From Micavibrio sp. UBA2705 (lineage in GTDB: Bacteria > Pseudomonadota > Alphaproteobacteria > Micavibrionales > Micavibrionaceae), in assembly GCA_002354205.1 (NCBI GenBank), contig DELD01000038.1, positions 1-14,125 of the forward strand: a stretch of DNA of 14,125 nt, written 5' to 3'. The notes under the pieces were generated by a model, which saw nothing but the letters and a program-made list of their open reading frames with translations, did not search any database and was not told the DNA's origin. This document shows positions 6,603 to 14,125 of the stretch, one piece after another (position 1 is the stretch's first letter; every line of letters starts with the position of its first letter). Position numbers and translations under genes: made by a program.

Positions 6603-7367
6603 TCAGCGTACAAAAAATAGGTTCTGCGCATCAGATAAATTAGCATCATATGCATAGCCGTCGGCAGTGAAGCCCTCTAGCCCTGACGGTGCCTCAACTT
6701 TATTCTGAATAATATAACGCGCCATCATGCCGCGCGCGCGCTTCGCCATTAAACCGATGGTTTTTAACTTACCGTCACGGTTTTCTTTGAAATGGCAGGT
6801 GATGAAGGCAGTGCCGAATGATTTCGCATCAACTGCTTTAATGTATTCATTTGATGCAAGGTTGATAACATATGGCGCTTTATGATCCTTAATTGCGCCT
6901 TTAATATAAGCGGTGATTTTATCACCCCAGAAATCATATAGGTTCTCGCCATTATCATTACTAAACTTCGTGCCCATCTCTAGGCGGTAAGGCTGCATTA
7001 GATCTAACGGACGCAATATGCCATATAGGCCAGAAAGAATTGCGAAATGGTCTTGCGCATAATTTAGATCGTCATCAGAGAGGCTTTCAGCCTGCAGCCC
7101 GACATAGGTGTCGCCCTGAAAGAGAAACGCGGCTTGGCGCGCTGTATCAACGTCAAACTGATCCGCAAACCCTTGATAGCGCTCATAGTTAAGCGTGCCG
7201 AGCTTTTCGGAAATATGCATCATCTGCATCAAGTCAGCGGCTGATTTATCTTGCAGGGTCTTTACTAAGCTTTTGATCTCGCTTTTAAACAAAGGCTGCG
7301 TCATGTTCCCTTTCGGTAAATCATCAGAAAATTGTAGCTTTTTTGCTGGTGAAACGATAGCGAGCAT
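6603..7367 (-). CDS. yaaA: YaaA family peroxide stress protein (DUF328)
   Basis: This 254-residue cytosolic protein is close to the 258 of E. coli YaaA, which limits intracellular free iron and protects DNA and protein from oxidative damage. Family landmarks are clear: MLAIVSPAKKL (1-11), FQGDTYVGL (83-91), ILSGLYGILRPLDLMQPYRL (109-128) followed by EMGTKF, NLASNEYIKAV (168-178) and MAKRARGMMARYII (207-220). The ATG at 7365-7367 has GAGG six bases upstream, and the frame ends with TGA at 6603-6605. It lies downstream of the peptidase on the same strand, but a strong terminator separates them. I could not find a convincing promoter in the about 50 bases left between. In E. coli the gene is under OxyR; no OxyR site is recognisable here. 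Confidence 0.93.
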   Translation of the reverse strand: MLAIVSPAKKLQFSDDLPKGNMTQPLFKSEIKSLVKTLQDKSAADLMQMMHISEKLGTLNYERYQGFADQFDVDTARQAAFLFQGDTYVGLQAESLSDDDLNYAQDHFAILSGLYGILRPLDLMQPYRLEMGTKFSNDNGENLYDFWGDKITAYIKGAIKDHKAPYVINLASNEYIKAVDAKSFGTAFITCHFKENRDGKLKTIGLMAKRARGMMARYIIQNKVEAPSGLEGFTADGYAYDANLSDAQNLFFVR

Positions 7368-7418
7368 AGTGATCCTCTTTATATGACGTTAGTGAAGCTT
7401 ATAGAAGAAGATAGCTAT

Positions 7419-7464
7419 AAAAAAAAACATGTCCAGTATGCAAAAGCAAAAAACTGGACATGTT
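7419..7464 (-). terminator. Rho-independent terminator of the M3 peptidase gene
   Basis: AACATGTCCAGT (7426-7437) and ACTGGACATGTT (7453-7464) are perfect 12-base arms around a 15-base loop. Read on the minus strand the hairpin is followed by seven more T residues (7425-7419). It starts 25 bases after the peptidase stop codon. The loop itself contains a small TGC-AAAA-GCA hairpin. This is the clearest terminator in the window. Confidence 0.88.
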
Positions 7465-7489
7465 CTATAATTTATAAGGAATTTAGCGT

Positions 7490-9667
7490 TTAGGCCATTT
7501 TAGGGCGTTTATATTCAACGCTAAACGGTACATTTTCACCGCTCGTGCCTTCTGCGTCTGCCGCGTCGAGGTATTTGCCGTAGCCTTCTTTGCGCAAGAA
7601 TGCGTCAGGTGATAGTGGCTTCACTTCTTCCCCTAATGCGCGATATACATTATCAAACGCTTCGCTTGCATCTTTGGTGCAGCCCACAGAGACAAATTCG
7701 CGTTTAAAGGCCGTAACAGCTTTTTGCCCGTGCTTATCGAACAAATCTTCCATCGCCGAGACCATGAAGTTGGCATAGAGGTAGCTATAATATCCCGCAG
7801 AATAACCGCCGCTCACAATATGCGAGAAACCATTGACCATAGCGTTATCGCTGCTTTTATCAACAACAAGCGCTGTACGGCCAAATGACGCTTTGTTAAA
7901 TTCAGACATGCTTGAGATTTTATCTGTTGTCGAGTACATCTCCATATCAAGCCAACCAAATTGGTTCTGTCTTAATATTTGCAAATCAGGCTTTTTCGTC
8001 ATCAGCTTGTCATACAGGGCTTTCGGCATCTTCTTGCCTGTTTCAGCGTGACGCGCATAGCTATTAAAATGTCTGCGATGCTCTGCGAATTTCTCATTAA
8101 ACTGCGATGGCAATTCAACCGCATCCCAAGCAATATCAATCGAATTTAAAGTCTGATACGGCGTTTTCTGGCTCGAGTGGCCATGCGCTGCGTGCCCCCA
8201 TTCATGGTACAGGGTTGTGACGCTATCAAAGGAAATATACTGTTTTGCTTTATCAACGGCATAGTTACAATTAACCAAAGTGATGGGCACTTGCCACTCG
8301 CCATCAACCATGCCCGCAGGGCGCATCTGATCCATCCATGCGCCACCACGCTTGTCGGCACGCTGATATAAATCAACAATAAATATACCATTCACTTTAC
8401 CTGATGGCGTTTTTGAATAATAAACCTGCATATCGTCTGAAGGCATTTTAAAATCTTGTGTTTCTTCAAGCGTAATACCATATCGGCGCTTCATTGAACG
8501 CGTTAACCCATCCACGACGTCAGGGACATTAAAGTATTTTTTCTCTTCTGCGGGGTCAATACCACCTTCTTGCTTTGAGGCAATGTTAAGGTAATATGCA
8601 ATATCCCATGGCTGTAATTTCACAGCGTCATCTGCGTCAGCATCCAGCGTAGTAATACCATCAGCCTTGGCAAAGCTTAACGCCTTATCATAAACATCAA
8701 CGCTTGCACGGAAGCCAACATCGCGCATACGATGCAGGATATTCCAAACGTTTTCTGGCGTACCTGCGGCGCGATTATCAGGGCGGATTGTTTTTTCAAC
8801 AAGGTTTTTATAGCCAAAAAGCTGTGCCATTTGCTGTTTTAGCTGATGAATTTCGCTAACAAGCTGGTCATTATTCTGCGCACCCTTATTACCGCGTGCT
8901 GTGTAATTTTCCTGTATCAAACGGCGTGTTTCGCGGTTGTGACATTCTTCGATAATGTCAAAAGATTCAGGGATCGCGCCAATAATAACATCGCCGCTTT
9001 CTTCATCTGTAAAGAACGCAATTAAAGATTCATTGACACCGTCTAAACGCTCGGCGATTTCATCTTTTTTGATAACAACTTTTAAGCCCTCTTTCGCTTT
9101 TGCATCCGAGTGGGTTGCAAGGTTCTGACCAAATTTCGAGCTTTTTTCTGTCAACTTTTCTTGTATTGCCAAATATTCTTCGCGCTGTGCGGCGCTTAGG
9201 GATAACGGCCCCTCTTCAAATTCTTTATAGGTAAGCTCTGTTAAGCGTGTCTGCACATCATTAAGGCCAGATTGATCATCATATACGGCTTTAATACGCT
9301 GATAAAGGTCCTCATCTGACCCGATTTCAACAAAAACAGGTGAAAGCATGTTCGATATCTTATTCTGCAATTCCACAATTTCATCGGTAAACGCATTGCT
9401 TTTATAATAGGATGTAATCGACAAAACGCGCATAACATCCTGCGCGCAGGCTTCATATGCTTCAATGGTGTTTTCAAACGAGGCCTCGTCTAAAGGTACA
9501 GCTTTAATCGCCGCGATATTCGCCTTCGTTTTCTCAACCGCCCACTCCATCGCAGGGATAAAATGCTCTGGCTTGATCTGATCCCAAGCAGGCATATTAA
9601 ATTTTGTTTTCGGTGGATTTACAATCGGATTATCCTGCAAATTTGCAGCTGATTTCTTCTGAGACAT
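7490..9667 (-). CDS. dcp: M3 family zinc metallopeptidase, peptidyl-dipeptidase Dcp-like
   Basis: This 725-residue protein cleaves short peptides with zinc, either as a dipeptidyl carboxypeptidase or as an oligopeptidase. The zinc site is HEWGH (488-492) with E518 in DAVELPSQ as the probable third ligand. The substrate-side motif GGYSAGYYSYLYA (620-632) matches the M3 tyrosine loop. LYQRADKRGGAWMDQM (433-448), NCNYAV (466-471) and YARHAETGKKMP (537-548) resemble Dcp more than oligopeptidase A. There is no signal peptide, so it is probably cytosolic. It is somewhat longer than E. coli Dcp (about 680), with an N-terminal lead of about 25 residues and a hydrophilic C-terminal tail after 690. The usual HEFGHALH is HEWGHAAH here. 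The ATG at 9665-9667 has AGG five bases upstream. It has its own promoter and terminator. Confidence 0.9.
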   Translation of the reverse strand: MSQKKSAANLQDNPIVNPPKTKFNMPAWDQIKPEHFIPAMEWAVEKTKANIAAIKAVPLDEASFENTIEAYEACAQDVMRVLSITSYYKSNAFTDEIVELQNKISNMLSPVFVEIGSDEDLYQRIKAVYDDQSGLNDVQTRLTELTYKEFEEGPLSLSAAQREEYLAIQEKLTEKSSKFGQNLATHSDAKAKEGLKVVIKKDEIAERLDGVNESLIAFFTDEESGDVIIGAIPESFDIIEECHNRETRRLIQENYTARGNKGAQNNDQLVSEIHQLKQQMAQLFGYKNLVEKTIRPDNRAAGTPENVWNILHRMRDVGFRASVDVYDKALSFAKADGITTLDADADDAVKLQPWDIAYYLNIASKQEGGIDPAEEKKYFNVPDVVDGLTRSMKRRYGITLEETQDFKMPSDDMQVYYSKTPSGKVNGIFIVDLYQRADKRGGAWMDQMRPAGMVDGEWQVPITLVNCNYAVDKAKQYISFDSVTTLYHEWGHAAHGHSSQKTPYQTLNSIDIAWDAVELPSQFNEKFAEHRRHFNSYARHAETGKKMPKALYDKLMTKKPDLQILRQNQFGWLDMEMYSTTDKISSMSEFNKASFGRTALVVDKSSDNAMVNGFSHIVSGGYSAGYYSYLYANFMVSAMEDLFDKHGQKAVTAFKREFVSVGCTKDASEAFDNVYRALGEEVKPLSPDAFLRKEGYGKYLDAADAEGTSGENVPFSVEYKRPKMA

Positions 9668-9677
9668 AGCAACCTGT

Positions 9678-9736
9678 TCCTAATTTTTTATATTTTTTTC
9701 TACATTAGGATTATGACAGACAGGGACTTATGTCAA
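9678..9736 (-). promoter_or_regulatory. Promoter and inverted repeat upstream of the M3 peptidase gene
   Basis: Minus strand TTGACA (9736-9731) is a perfect -35 box, followed after 15 bases by CATAAT (9715-9710), five of six matches to the -10 consensus; the spacer is short. TCCTAAT (9678-9684) and ATTAGGA (9704-9710) form an inverted repeat with 19 bases between the arms. One arm touches the -10 and the other carries AGGA just before the start codon. No terminator for the preceding kinase gene is seen in this 86-base gap. Confidence 0.5.
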
Positions 9737-9753
9737 GAGAAAAGCAAAATTTA

Positions 9754-12069
9754 TCAGATCTTGTTGTTTATTCTTTTTTTAAGCCAGCGCACCATGACTT
9801 CCGCCAAATCATTATAATCGACAGGCTTAGATAAATAATCATTCATGCCGGCTTCTAAGCACCGCTCTTTCACCCCAACCATGGCATCCGCAGTAAGCGC
9901 AATAATCGGCACGTAATATTTCAGCCCCTGCGCAGCTTCGATTTTTCTTATATCCTCGGTCGCTTCATAGCCGCTTTTTATTGGCATGTGGCAGTCCATG
10001 AGAATAAGATCAAAAACCTCTTTCTTTGCGCACTCCACGCCGCCGACACCATCATTCGCATAAACAACATGCTTAAAGCCAATTTTCTTAAGAAATTTAC
10101 GTATCAGCAAAACATTAAATTCATTGTCTTCAACCACCAATATATGGGCATCTTCAATTTGTTTTTGGCTGATCTCATCAACTGGCGGCGCAATACGCTT
10201 TGTGGGCTTGTTCATTTGTTCTTGCTGAGAATCTGAAATATCCAAAGGCAAAGCAAAAGAAAAGGTAGACCCTAACCCCTCCACACTTTCCACGGTAATG
10301 TCACCGCCCATCAGCCCGAGCAGATCCTGCGTAATTGTCAGCCCTAGCCCTGTGCCGCCAAATGTGCGCGTCGTTGTTTCATCGGCCTGCGTGAATTTAT
10401 CAAACACAAATGGCAGCTTATCTTTCTTTATACCAATGCCTGTATCTGACACCGAACATTGCAGCAAAGCCCGACCATCGCTAATGACTTCATAATCCAC
10501 AACGACAGTTACGCCGCCTTCAACGCTGTATTTCACCGCATTGCCGATTAAGTTCATAAAAATACGGCTGAGGCGTAGCGGGTCGCCTTTAAGCAGTGGG
10601 AAGTCTTCTTTTTTAAATTTGCTTTTTAAATAGAGCCCCTTACGATCTGCCACGGTTTTCAATGAGCCTGATACATTCTTGACAATGTCGCGCACATCAA
10701 AGTCGATGCGCTCCAATTGCACCTTACCCGCTTCAATCTTTGATAAATCAAGGATATCATTTACAATTTCCAAAAGCGCTATTGATGAAGCTTCTAATAT
10801 CTCAAGCAGCTCTACCGCTTCATCATTACCCGCATATTCTTCACGCACCATTTTTGCGATACCCAAAATGCTGTTCAAAGGCGTACGTAGTTCGTGCGAC
10901 ATATTCGCCAGGAAGTCAGATTTTGTCTTATTCGCTTGCTCAGCGCGCAGCTTCTCCTCTTGCAAGCTGCGATATATATCCATTTGTTGCAGCCGCGCTA
11001 ATTCAAGCTTATCTGTGTAATCCTGCATTTGCAGGTTAAGCTGCTCTTTCTTCGCAATTTCTTCATTTAACTTGCGCTGCGCCAGCCTATCTTGCGCCTT
11101 TTGCCAGAAAATAATGTAAAAATAAGAAGCAAGCACGATTGTAAACAGAAGGCCGCCATAAAGAATAAGATATTTCTGCCACACATAGTCGCTTTTCACT
11201 GTATTTAGCGGCGTAAAGGCCAAAGACCAATCCGTGCCAAAAAGCCTAAAGTCCATATCAAATGACTTAACGTCATCCGCATAGCTACATTGCTCCGTTT
11301 CAAAAATAGAGTGATACAACCCCGCATCTTGATAGCCCAGATTCAAGCATAAATCTTGATTGAACCGGCTGCCATGTCCATCAAAGAATTTATTAATATC
11401 TAGACCAAGAAAGATAAAACCATGCTCCGCATAGTAATTTTCAAAATCAATCCGGTTCGTGATTTTCTTGCTTTGCCCATCGACAGTAAATAATGGGTCA
11501 ATAATAAAGACATCCCGTTTCTTCGTGCTTTGCGCTTCAAGAAAAGCCATCTTTGGCTCAGCATTTTGATAAACCGCCTTTAACGCCTTTTCAACTGCCT
11601 TGCTGCGGGTCACATCTACCCCGTGCTGCATTTGGACATCGTTAAAAGATTTCATGAAATGTACGGGATAGACCTGCATGGTTTCTTCCGCGACCACCAA
11701 ATGGTTGCTATTGCCGTATATATTCGTATGAAGATTTTTATATTCAGGGTAAAGCTCAGGAGTGATCTCAAGCACAAAAAGCAAGCTATCAATATCTGGC
11801 TCAAACAGTAAGATACTGGTCGAAAAAAGCTCAAACTCTTCCAAGCCCAAAGATTCATAGGCATAGAAATATGCTTTCATATAACGCAGCGTACTATATT
11901 TCGCGATAAGAAAGTTTTGAAATTCCTGCGCGACGCGGCGCGCTTGTAACGCTAGCGCCTCATTAGTTTTGCCATGTTCATACCGATCCATTTGCACATA
12001 AGTCTTCGATGACAGCAAAAAGCCGCAGATCAAGATCAAAGCAATATATAGATATGATGTCTTGCGCAA
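9754..12069 (-). CDS. Membrane hybrid sensor histidine kinase (CHASE-like sensor, HisKA, HATPase, REC)
   Basis: This 771-residue inner-membrane kinase has two membrane helices (about 5-20 and 300-321) bracketing a periplasmic segment of about 275 residues. That segment has a CHASE-like pattern: LFEPDIDSLLFVLEITPE (88-105), GVDVTRSKAVEKAL (150-163), KKRDVFIIDPLF (183-194). A coiled-coil linker (about 325-380) leads to HisKA with H392 in SHELRTPLNSILG, then HATPase with the N box around N506/N510, G1 DTGIGI (542-547) and G2 GGTGLGL (571-577). The C-terminal REC has E647/D648, D692 (LMDCHMP), T726 and K748. It follows the chemotaxis receptor gene closely, so they are probably one operon. No in-frame ATG precedes the first helix. 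I chose the TTG at 12067-12069 because GGGGGG lies just upstream. A TTG at 12108 would add 13 residues but lacks a ribosome-binding site. The REC implies a phosphorelay needing a separate HPt. Confidence 0.9.
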   Translation of the reverse strand: MRKTSYLYIALILICGFLLSSKTYVQMDRYEHGKTNEALALQARRVAQEFQNFLIAKYSTLRYMKAYFYAYESLGLEEFELFSTSILLFEPDIDSLLFVLEITPELYPEYKNLHTNIYGNSNHLVVAEETMQVYPVHFMKSFNDVQMQHGVDVTRSKAVEKALKAVYQNAEPKMAFLEAQSTKKRDVFIIDPLFTVDGQSKKITNRIDFENYYAEHGFIFLGLDINKFFDGHGSRFNQDLCLNLGYQDAGLYHSIFETEQCSYADDVKSFDMDFRLFGTDWSLAFTPLNTVKSDYVWQKYLILYGGLLFTIVLASYFYIIFWQKAQDRLAQRKLNEEIAKKEQLNLQMQDYTDKLELARLQQMDIYRSLQEEKLRAEQANKTKSDFLANMSHELRTPLNSILGIAKMVREEYAGNDEAVELLEILEASSIALLEIVNDILDLSKIEAGKVQLERIDFDVRDIVKNVSGSLKTVADRKGLYLKSKFKKEDFPLLKGDPLRLSRIFMNLIGNAVKYSVEGGVTVVVDYEVISDGRALLQCSVSDTGIGIKKDKLPFVFDKFTQADETTTRTFGGTGLGLTITQDLLGLMGGDITVESVEGLGSTFSFALPLDISDSQQEQMNKPTKRIAPPVDEISQKQIEDAHILVVEDNEFNVLLIRKFLKKIGFKHVVYANDGVGGVECAKKEVFDLILMDCHMPIKSGYEATEDIRKIEAAQGLKYYVPIIALTADAMVGVKERCLEAGMNDYLSKPVDYNDLAEVMVRWLKKRINNKI

Positions 12070-12119
12070 AATCCCCCCCTTTGCGGCAATATCGCCATTA
12101 GAGCGCAAGCAATACCGCG

Positions 12120-13970
12120 TTACACTTCCCTGACATGTTTTAAGAAGCTTTCAACAGATGTTGACAAATTTGAAGCTTCTTCACTAAGACGCAAAGTATC
12201 GGATGTCATCTTGCTCGCAGATTCACCAGCCGAGACGATAGACTGGTTCACACCTTGAATCTCATCAACGGTATCCGCGGTCACACTAACCGTGTTGGTA
12301 ATCACGCCGGCAATCTGCTGCGTTACGCTGGTTTGCTCTTCTACTGCCGCTGATATTGCGCCAGAAATATCATTCAACTCATGAATGACCTTAGCAATCC
12401 CATTAATCGAGTCAACCGATGATTTTGTTGCATCTTGTATAGCGACAATTTGACCTTCGATTTTCTCAGCCGCTTGCGTCGTTTGCGTCGCCAAAGTTTT
12501 TACCTCATTAGCAACAACGGCAAAGCCCTTGCCGGCCTCGCCCGCCCGCGCAGATTCAATTGTCGCGTTCAACGCCAGCAAATTGGTTTGCTCGGCAATT
12601 TGAACGATAAACTGAATAACATCACCAATTTCTACGGCCATGTTTGCAAGGTTCTCAAAGGCCGCGCTTGTGCTTTCCGCTTCATTCACGGCATTCGCTG
12701 CAATACCGCTAGAGTTAGAAATTTGGCGGCTAATTTCTTGAATCGATGCCGCAAGCTCTTTTGTTGAGTTTGCCACTTCTTCCATTTCATTACGTGTCAT
12801 CGTCATATTCGCTTCAACCTGTGAGGCTTGTGATTGGCTACTGCCCATCTTCTGTCCCATATCGGCGGCGCTGCTCTCCATGTCATTCAAATCATGGCTA
12901 ATCTTGTCAACGATGCTTTGTACGGATTCCTCAAAACGATTCGCAAGGTCTTGCATCGTTTGGCGCTTCTCTGCCTCGTTATTTTTACGGTCAGCTTCCT
13001 GCGCTTCTTGCATTTCGATTAAGCCAAGGGCGTTGTTTTTAAAGATCTCAAGCGCACTTACAATCGCATTTAACTCGTCATTTCTGTGCAAGGCTTCAAT
13101 GTCAATATTTGTTTCACCTTTTGCGAGTGAATCTGTCGCGCGCGCAATACTGCGCACAGAATTGATTGTAAGCTTAGCAACAAAAACAGAAATTAGCAGC
13201 GAGATAATGACAAGGCCAACGCTCAACGCCGCGGAGGTTTTCATCATTTTTTCAACTTCGGCTCCTGACTTTATAGAGTTACTCTGCATCTCGTGGCTCA
13301 TGGCGTTAGCGACTTCTGTCGCAGCCACACTGTCATCAGCCGCCTGTTTTGCTTTATCCACCGCTTCATCACGCAAGTTTTGCACGAGCTTTATAAGCTC
13401 TTCATAAGTCGCATTATATTTGTCCAAATTACTTAGAACAAAGCCAATATCAATCGACATCATGGACGAAGCAATATTAAAAATACCGTCTTCATTATTG
13501 CCAATATAATTTGCCTGAATACTTTGAATCACTTTATCTAGGCTCGTTAATGAAGCTGCATCTTGCGCTAGTCCTTCCTTATATCGCACCAACGCCGACT
13601 TTAACTCCTTTGCATCTTCAATCAACAGCAACATTTGCGCCGAAGCTTCAGGGTTTGAGCCTGCCGCTTCTTCAGTAAGTAAATTATAGAAGGCAGAATT
13701 AAGGCTAATCGCCTGTTCGATCACACGTGATAAATCAAGCGCCGCATTAAAGTCAACATTGACAATCTCATTAGATGTCGCCGCTAACGATTCAATCGTC
13801 TTGGTGTTCTCAGTAAGGCCGGCAAACAAGTCTTGCTTTGCTAACGTCATACGCTCATTAACGTTCATCGCGCTAAAGCCTAGCACCACTATGCTAATAG
13901 ACAGTAAAAATATAGGAAAACCAAATTTCAGTGCAAAAGGCCAATTTTTGACAGCAAAACGTTCGAACAT
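12120..13970 (-). CDS. Methyl-accepting chemotaxis protein
   Basis: This 616-residue transmembrane chemoreceptor would control a CheA/CheW array, neither of which is encoded here. The first helix is at about 14-36. A roughly 210-residue helical periplasmic domain of four-helix-bundle type follows. The second helix is at about 246-268, then HAMP (about 268-318, with LAKGETNIDI and RNDELNAI), then the signalling domain. The signalling tip IVQIAEQTNLLALNAT (455-470), followed by IESARAGEAGKGFAVVANEV (471-490), is the highly conserved hairpin that binds CheA and CheW. The protein ends FLKHVREV and lacks the NWETF-type tail that tethers CheR in enterics. The ligand cannot be predicted from sequence. 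The ATG at 13968-13970 has GAGGAG eight bases upstream. It heads a probable two-gene operon with the hybrid kinase downstream. Confidence 0.95.
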   Translation of the reverse strand: MFERFAVKNWPFALKFGFPIFLLSISIVVLGFSAMNVNERMTLAKQDLFAGLTENTKTIESLAATSNEIVNVDFNAALDLSRVIEQAISLNSAFYNLLTEEAAGSNPEASAQMLLLIEDAKELKSALVRYKEGLAQDAASLTSLDKVIQSIQANYIGNNEDGIFNIASSMMSIDIGFVLSNLDKYNATYEELIKLVQNLRDEAVDKAKQAADDSVAATEVANAMSHEMQSNSIKSGAEVEKMMKTSAALSVGLVIISLLISVFVAKLTINSVRSIARATDSLAKGETNIDIEALHRNDELNAIVSALEIFKNNALGLIEMQEAQEADRKNNEAEKRQTMQDLANRFEESVQSIVDKISHDLNDMESSAADMGQKMGSSQSQASQVEANMTMTRNEMEEVANSTKELAASIQEISRQISNSSGIAANAVNEAESTSAAFENLANMAVEIGDVIQFIVQIAEQTNLLALNATIESARAGEAGKGFAVVANEVKTLATQTTQAAEKIEGQIVAIQDATKSSVDSINGIAKVIHELNDISGAISAAVEEQTSVTQQIAGVITNTVSVTADTVDEIQGVNQSIVSAGESASKMTSDTLRLSEEASNLSTSVESFLKHVREV

Positions 13971-14019
13971 AAAAAGGGCTCCTCAAAAATAATAAACATG
14001 CCGATAATCATGGGAGGGC

Positions 14020-14039
14020 AATAAATAAATAAATAAAAA
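14020..14039. repeat. Tetranucleotide (AATA) tandem repeat upstream of the chemoreceptor gene
   Basis: About four and three-quarter copies of AATA run from 14020 to 14039, 50-70 bases before the chemoreceptor start. The surrounding 155 bases to the window's right edge are strongly AT-rich and hold no gene I can support. A weak minus-strand promoter reading (TTGCGT, 16 bases, TTTAAT) lies just upstream of the repeat, which would then fall in the leader. Confidence 0.5.
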
Positions 14040-14125
14040 CAAATTAAAGTATATTCTAATATAAACGCAATAATTTAAAAATCATTTAATAAAAAACAAC
14101 TACCGCTTTACTCTAACATGATTCT

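Noticed and set aside
7426..7464. Perfect 12-base inverted repeat considered as an operator for yaaA
   Set aside because: Its position 25 bases after the peptidase stop and the following T-run fit a terminator much better.
12880..13407. 175-codon open frame on the plus strand
   Set aside because: It lies wholly antisense to the clear chemoreceptor gene, has a low-complexity serine-rich translation and no start context; it is a shadow frame.
1..14125. CRISPR array, tRNA, rRNA, insertion sequence or prophage
   Set aside because: No spaced direct repeats, cloverleaf, transposase, integrase or phage structural gene could be seen.

Overview
The window looks like a chromosomal segment of an alphaproteobacterium. 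This is inferred from protein style only: the methyl-accepting chemotaxis protein ends in the FLKxVR form, the HAMP and methyl-accepting domain sequences are alphaproteobacterial in type, and there is a methylcrotonyl-CoA carboxylase. Base composition leans AT-rich. There are eleven protein-coding genes and no rRNA, tRNA, CRISPR array, transposase or phage gene. No gene-free stretch exceeds 300 bases. The order looks like ordinary chromosome, with an unusual concentration of signal-transduction genes.

Left part (1-2402), branched-chain amino acid metabolism: a methylcrotonyl-CoA carboxylase beta subunit on the minus strand, cut by the left edge, is divergent from ilvE (branched-chain aminotransferase). 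IlvE interconverts leucine and ketoleucine, and MCC acts further down leucine breakdown. The short gap between them carries a perfect 14-bp palindrome and a candidate promoter.

Middle part (2403-6602), signalling cluster: a 111-residue single-domain histidine phosphotransfer (HPt) protein is convergent with a 402-residue protein whose C-terminal third looks like a degenerate EAL domain. A 136-residue protein of unknown function follows, then two tandem paralogues of exactly 282 residues. Each paralogue has an unrecognised N-terminal domain and a C-terminal receiver (REC) domain with all its key residues. Most of these genes have their own promoter-like sequence, and two of those promoters sit on clear inverted repeats.

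Right-centre (6603-9667), housekeeping: a YaaA-family peroxide-stress protein, then a Dcp-like M3 metallopeptidase. The peptidase ends at the clearest rho-independent terminator in the window.

Right part (9754-13970), sensory operon on the minus strand: a methyl-accepting chemotaxis protein is followed closely by a membrane hybrid histidine kinase (CHASE-like sensor, HisKA, HATPase, REC).

A working hypothesis is that hybrid kinase, HPt protein and twin receiver proteins form a phosphorelay, since every needed phospho-residue (H392 and D692, H52, D210 twice) is present within 14 kb. The degenerate EAL protein may belong to the same network. This is inference from gene content. The least described parts are the N-terminal domain of the twin receiver proteins, the EAL-like protein and the 136-residue protein.
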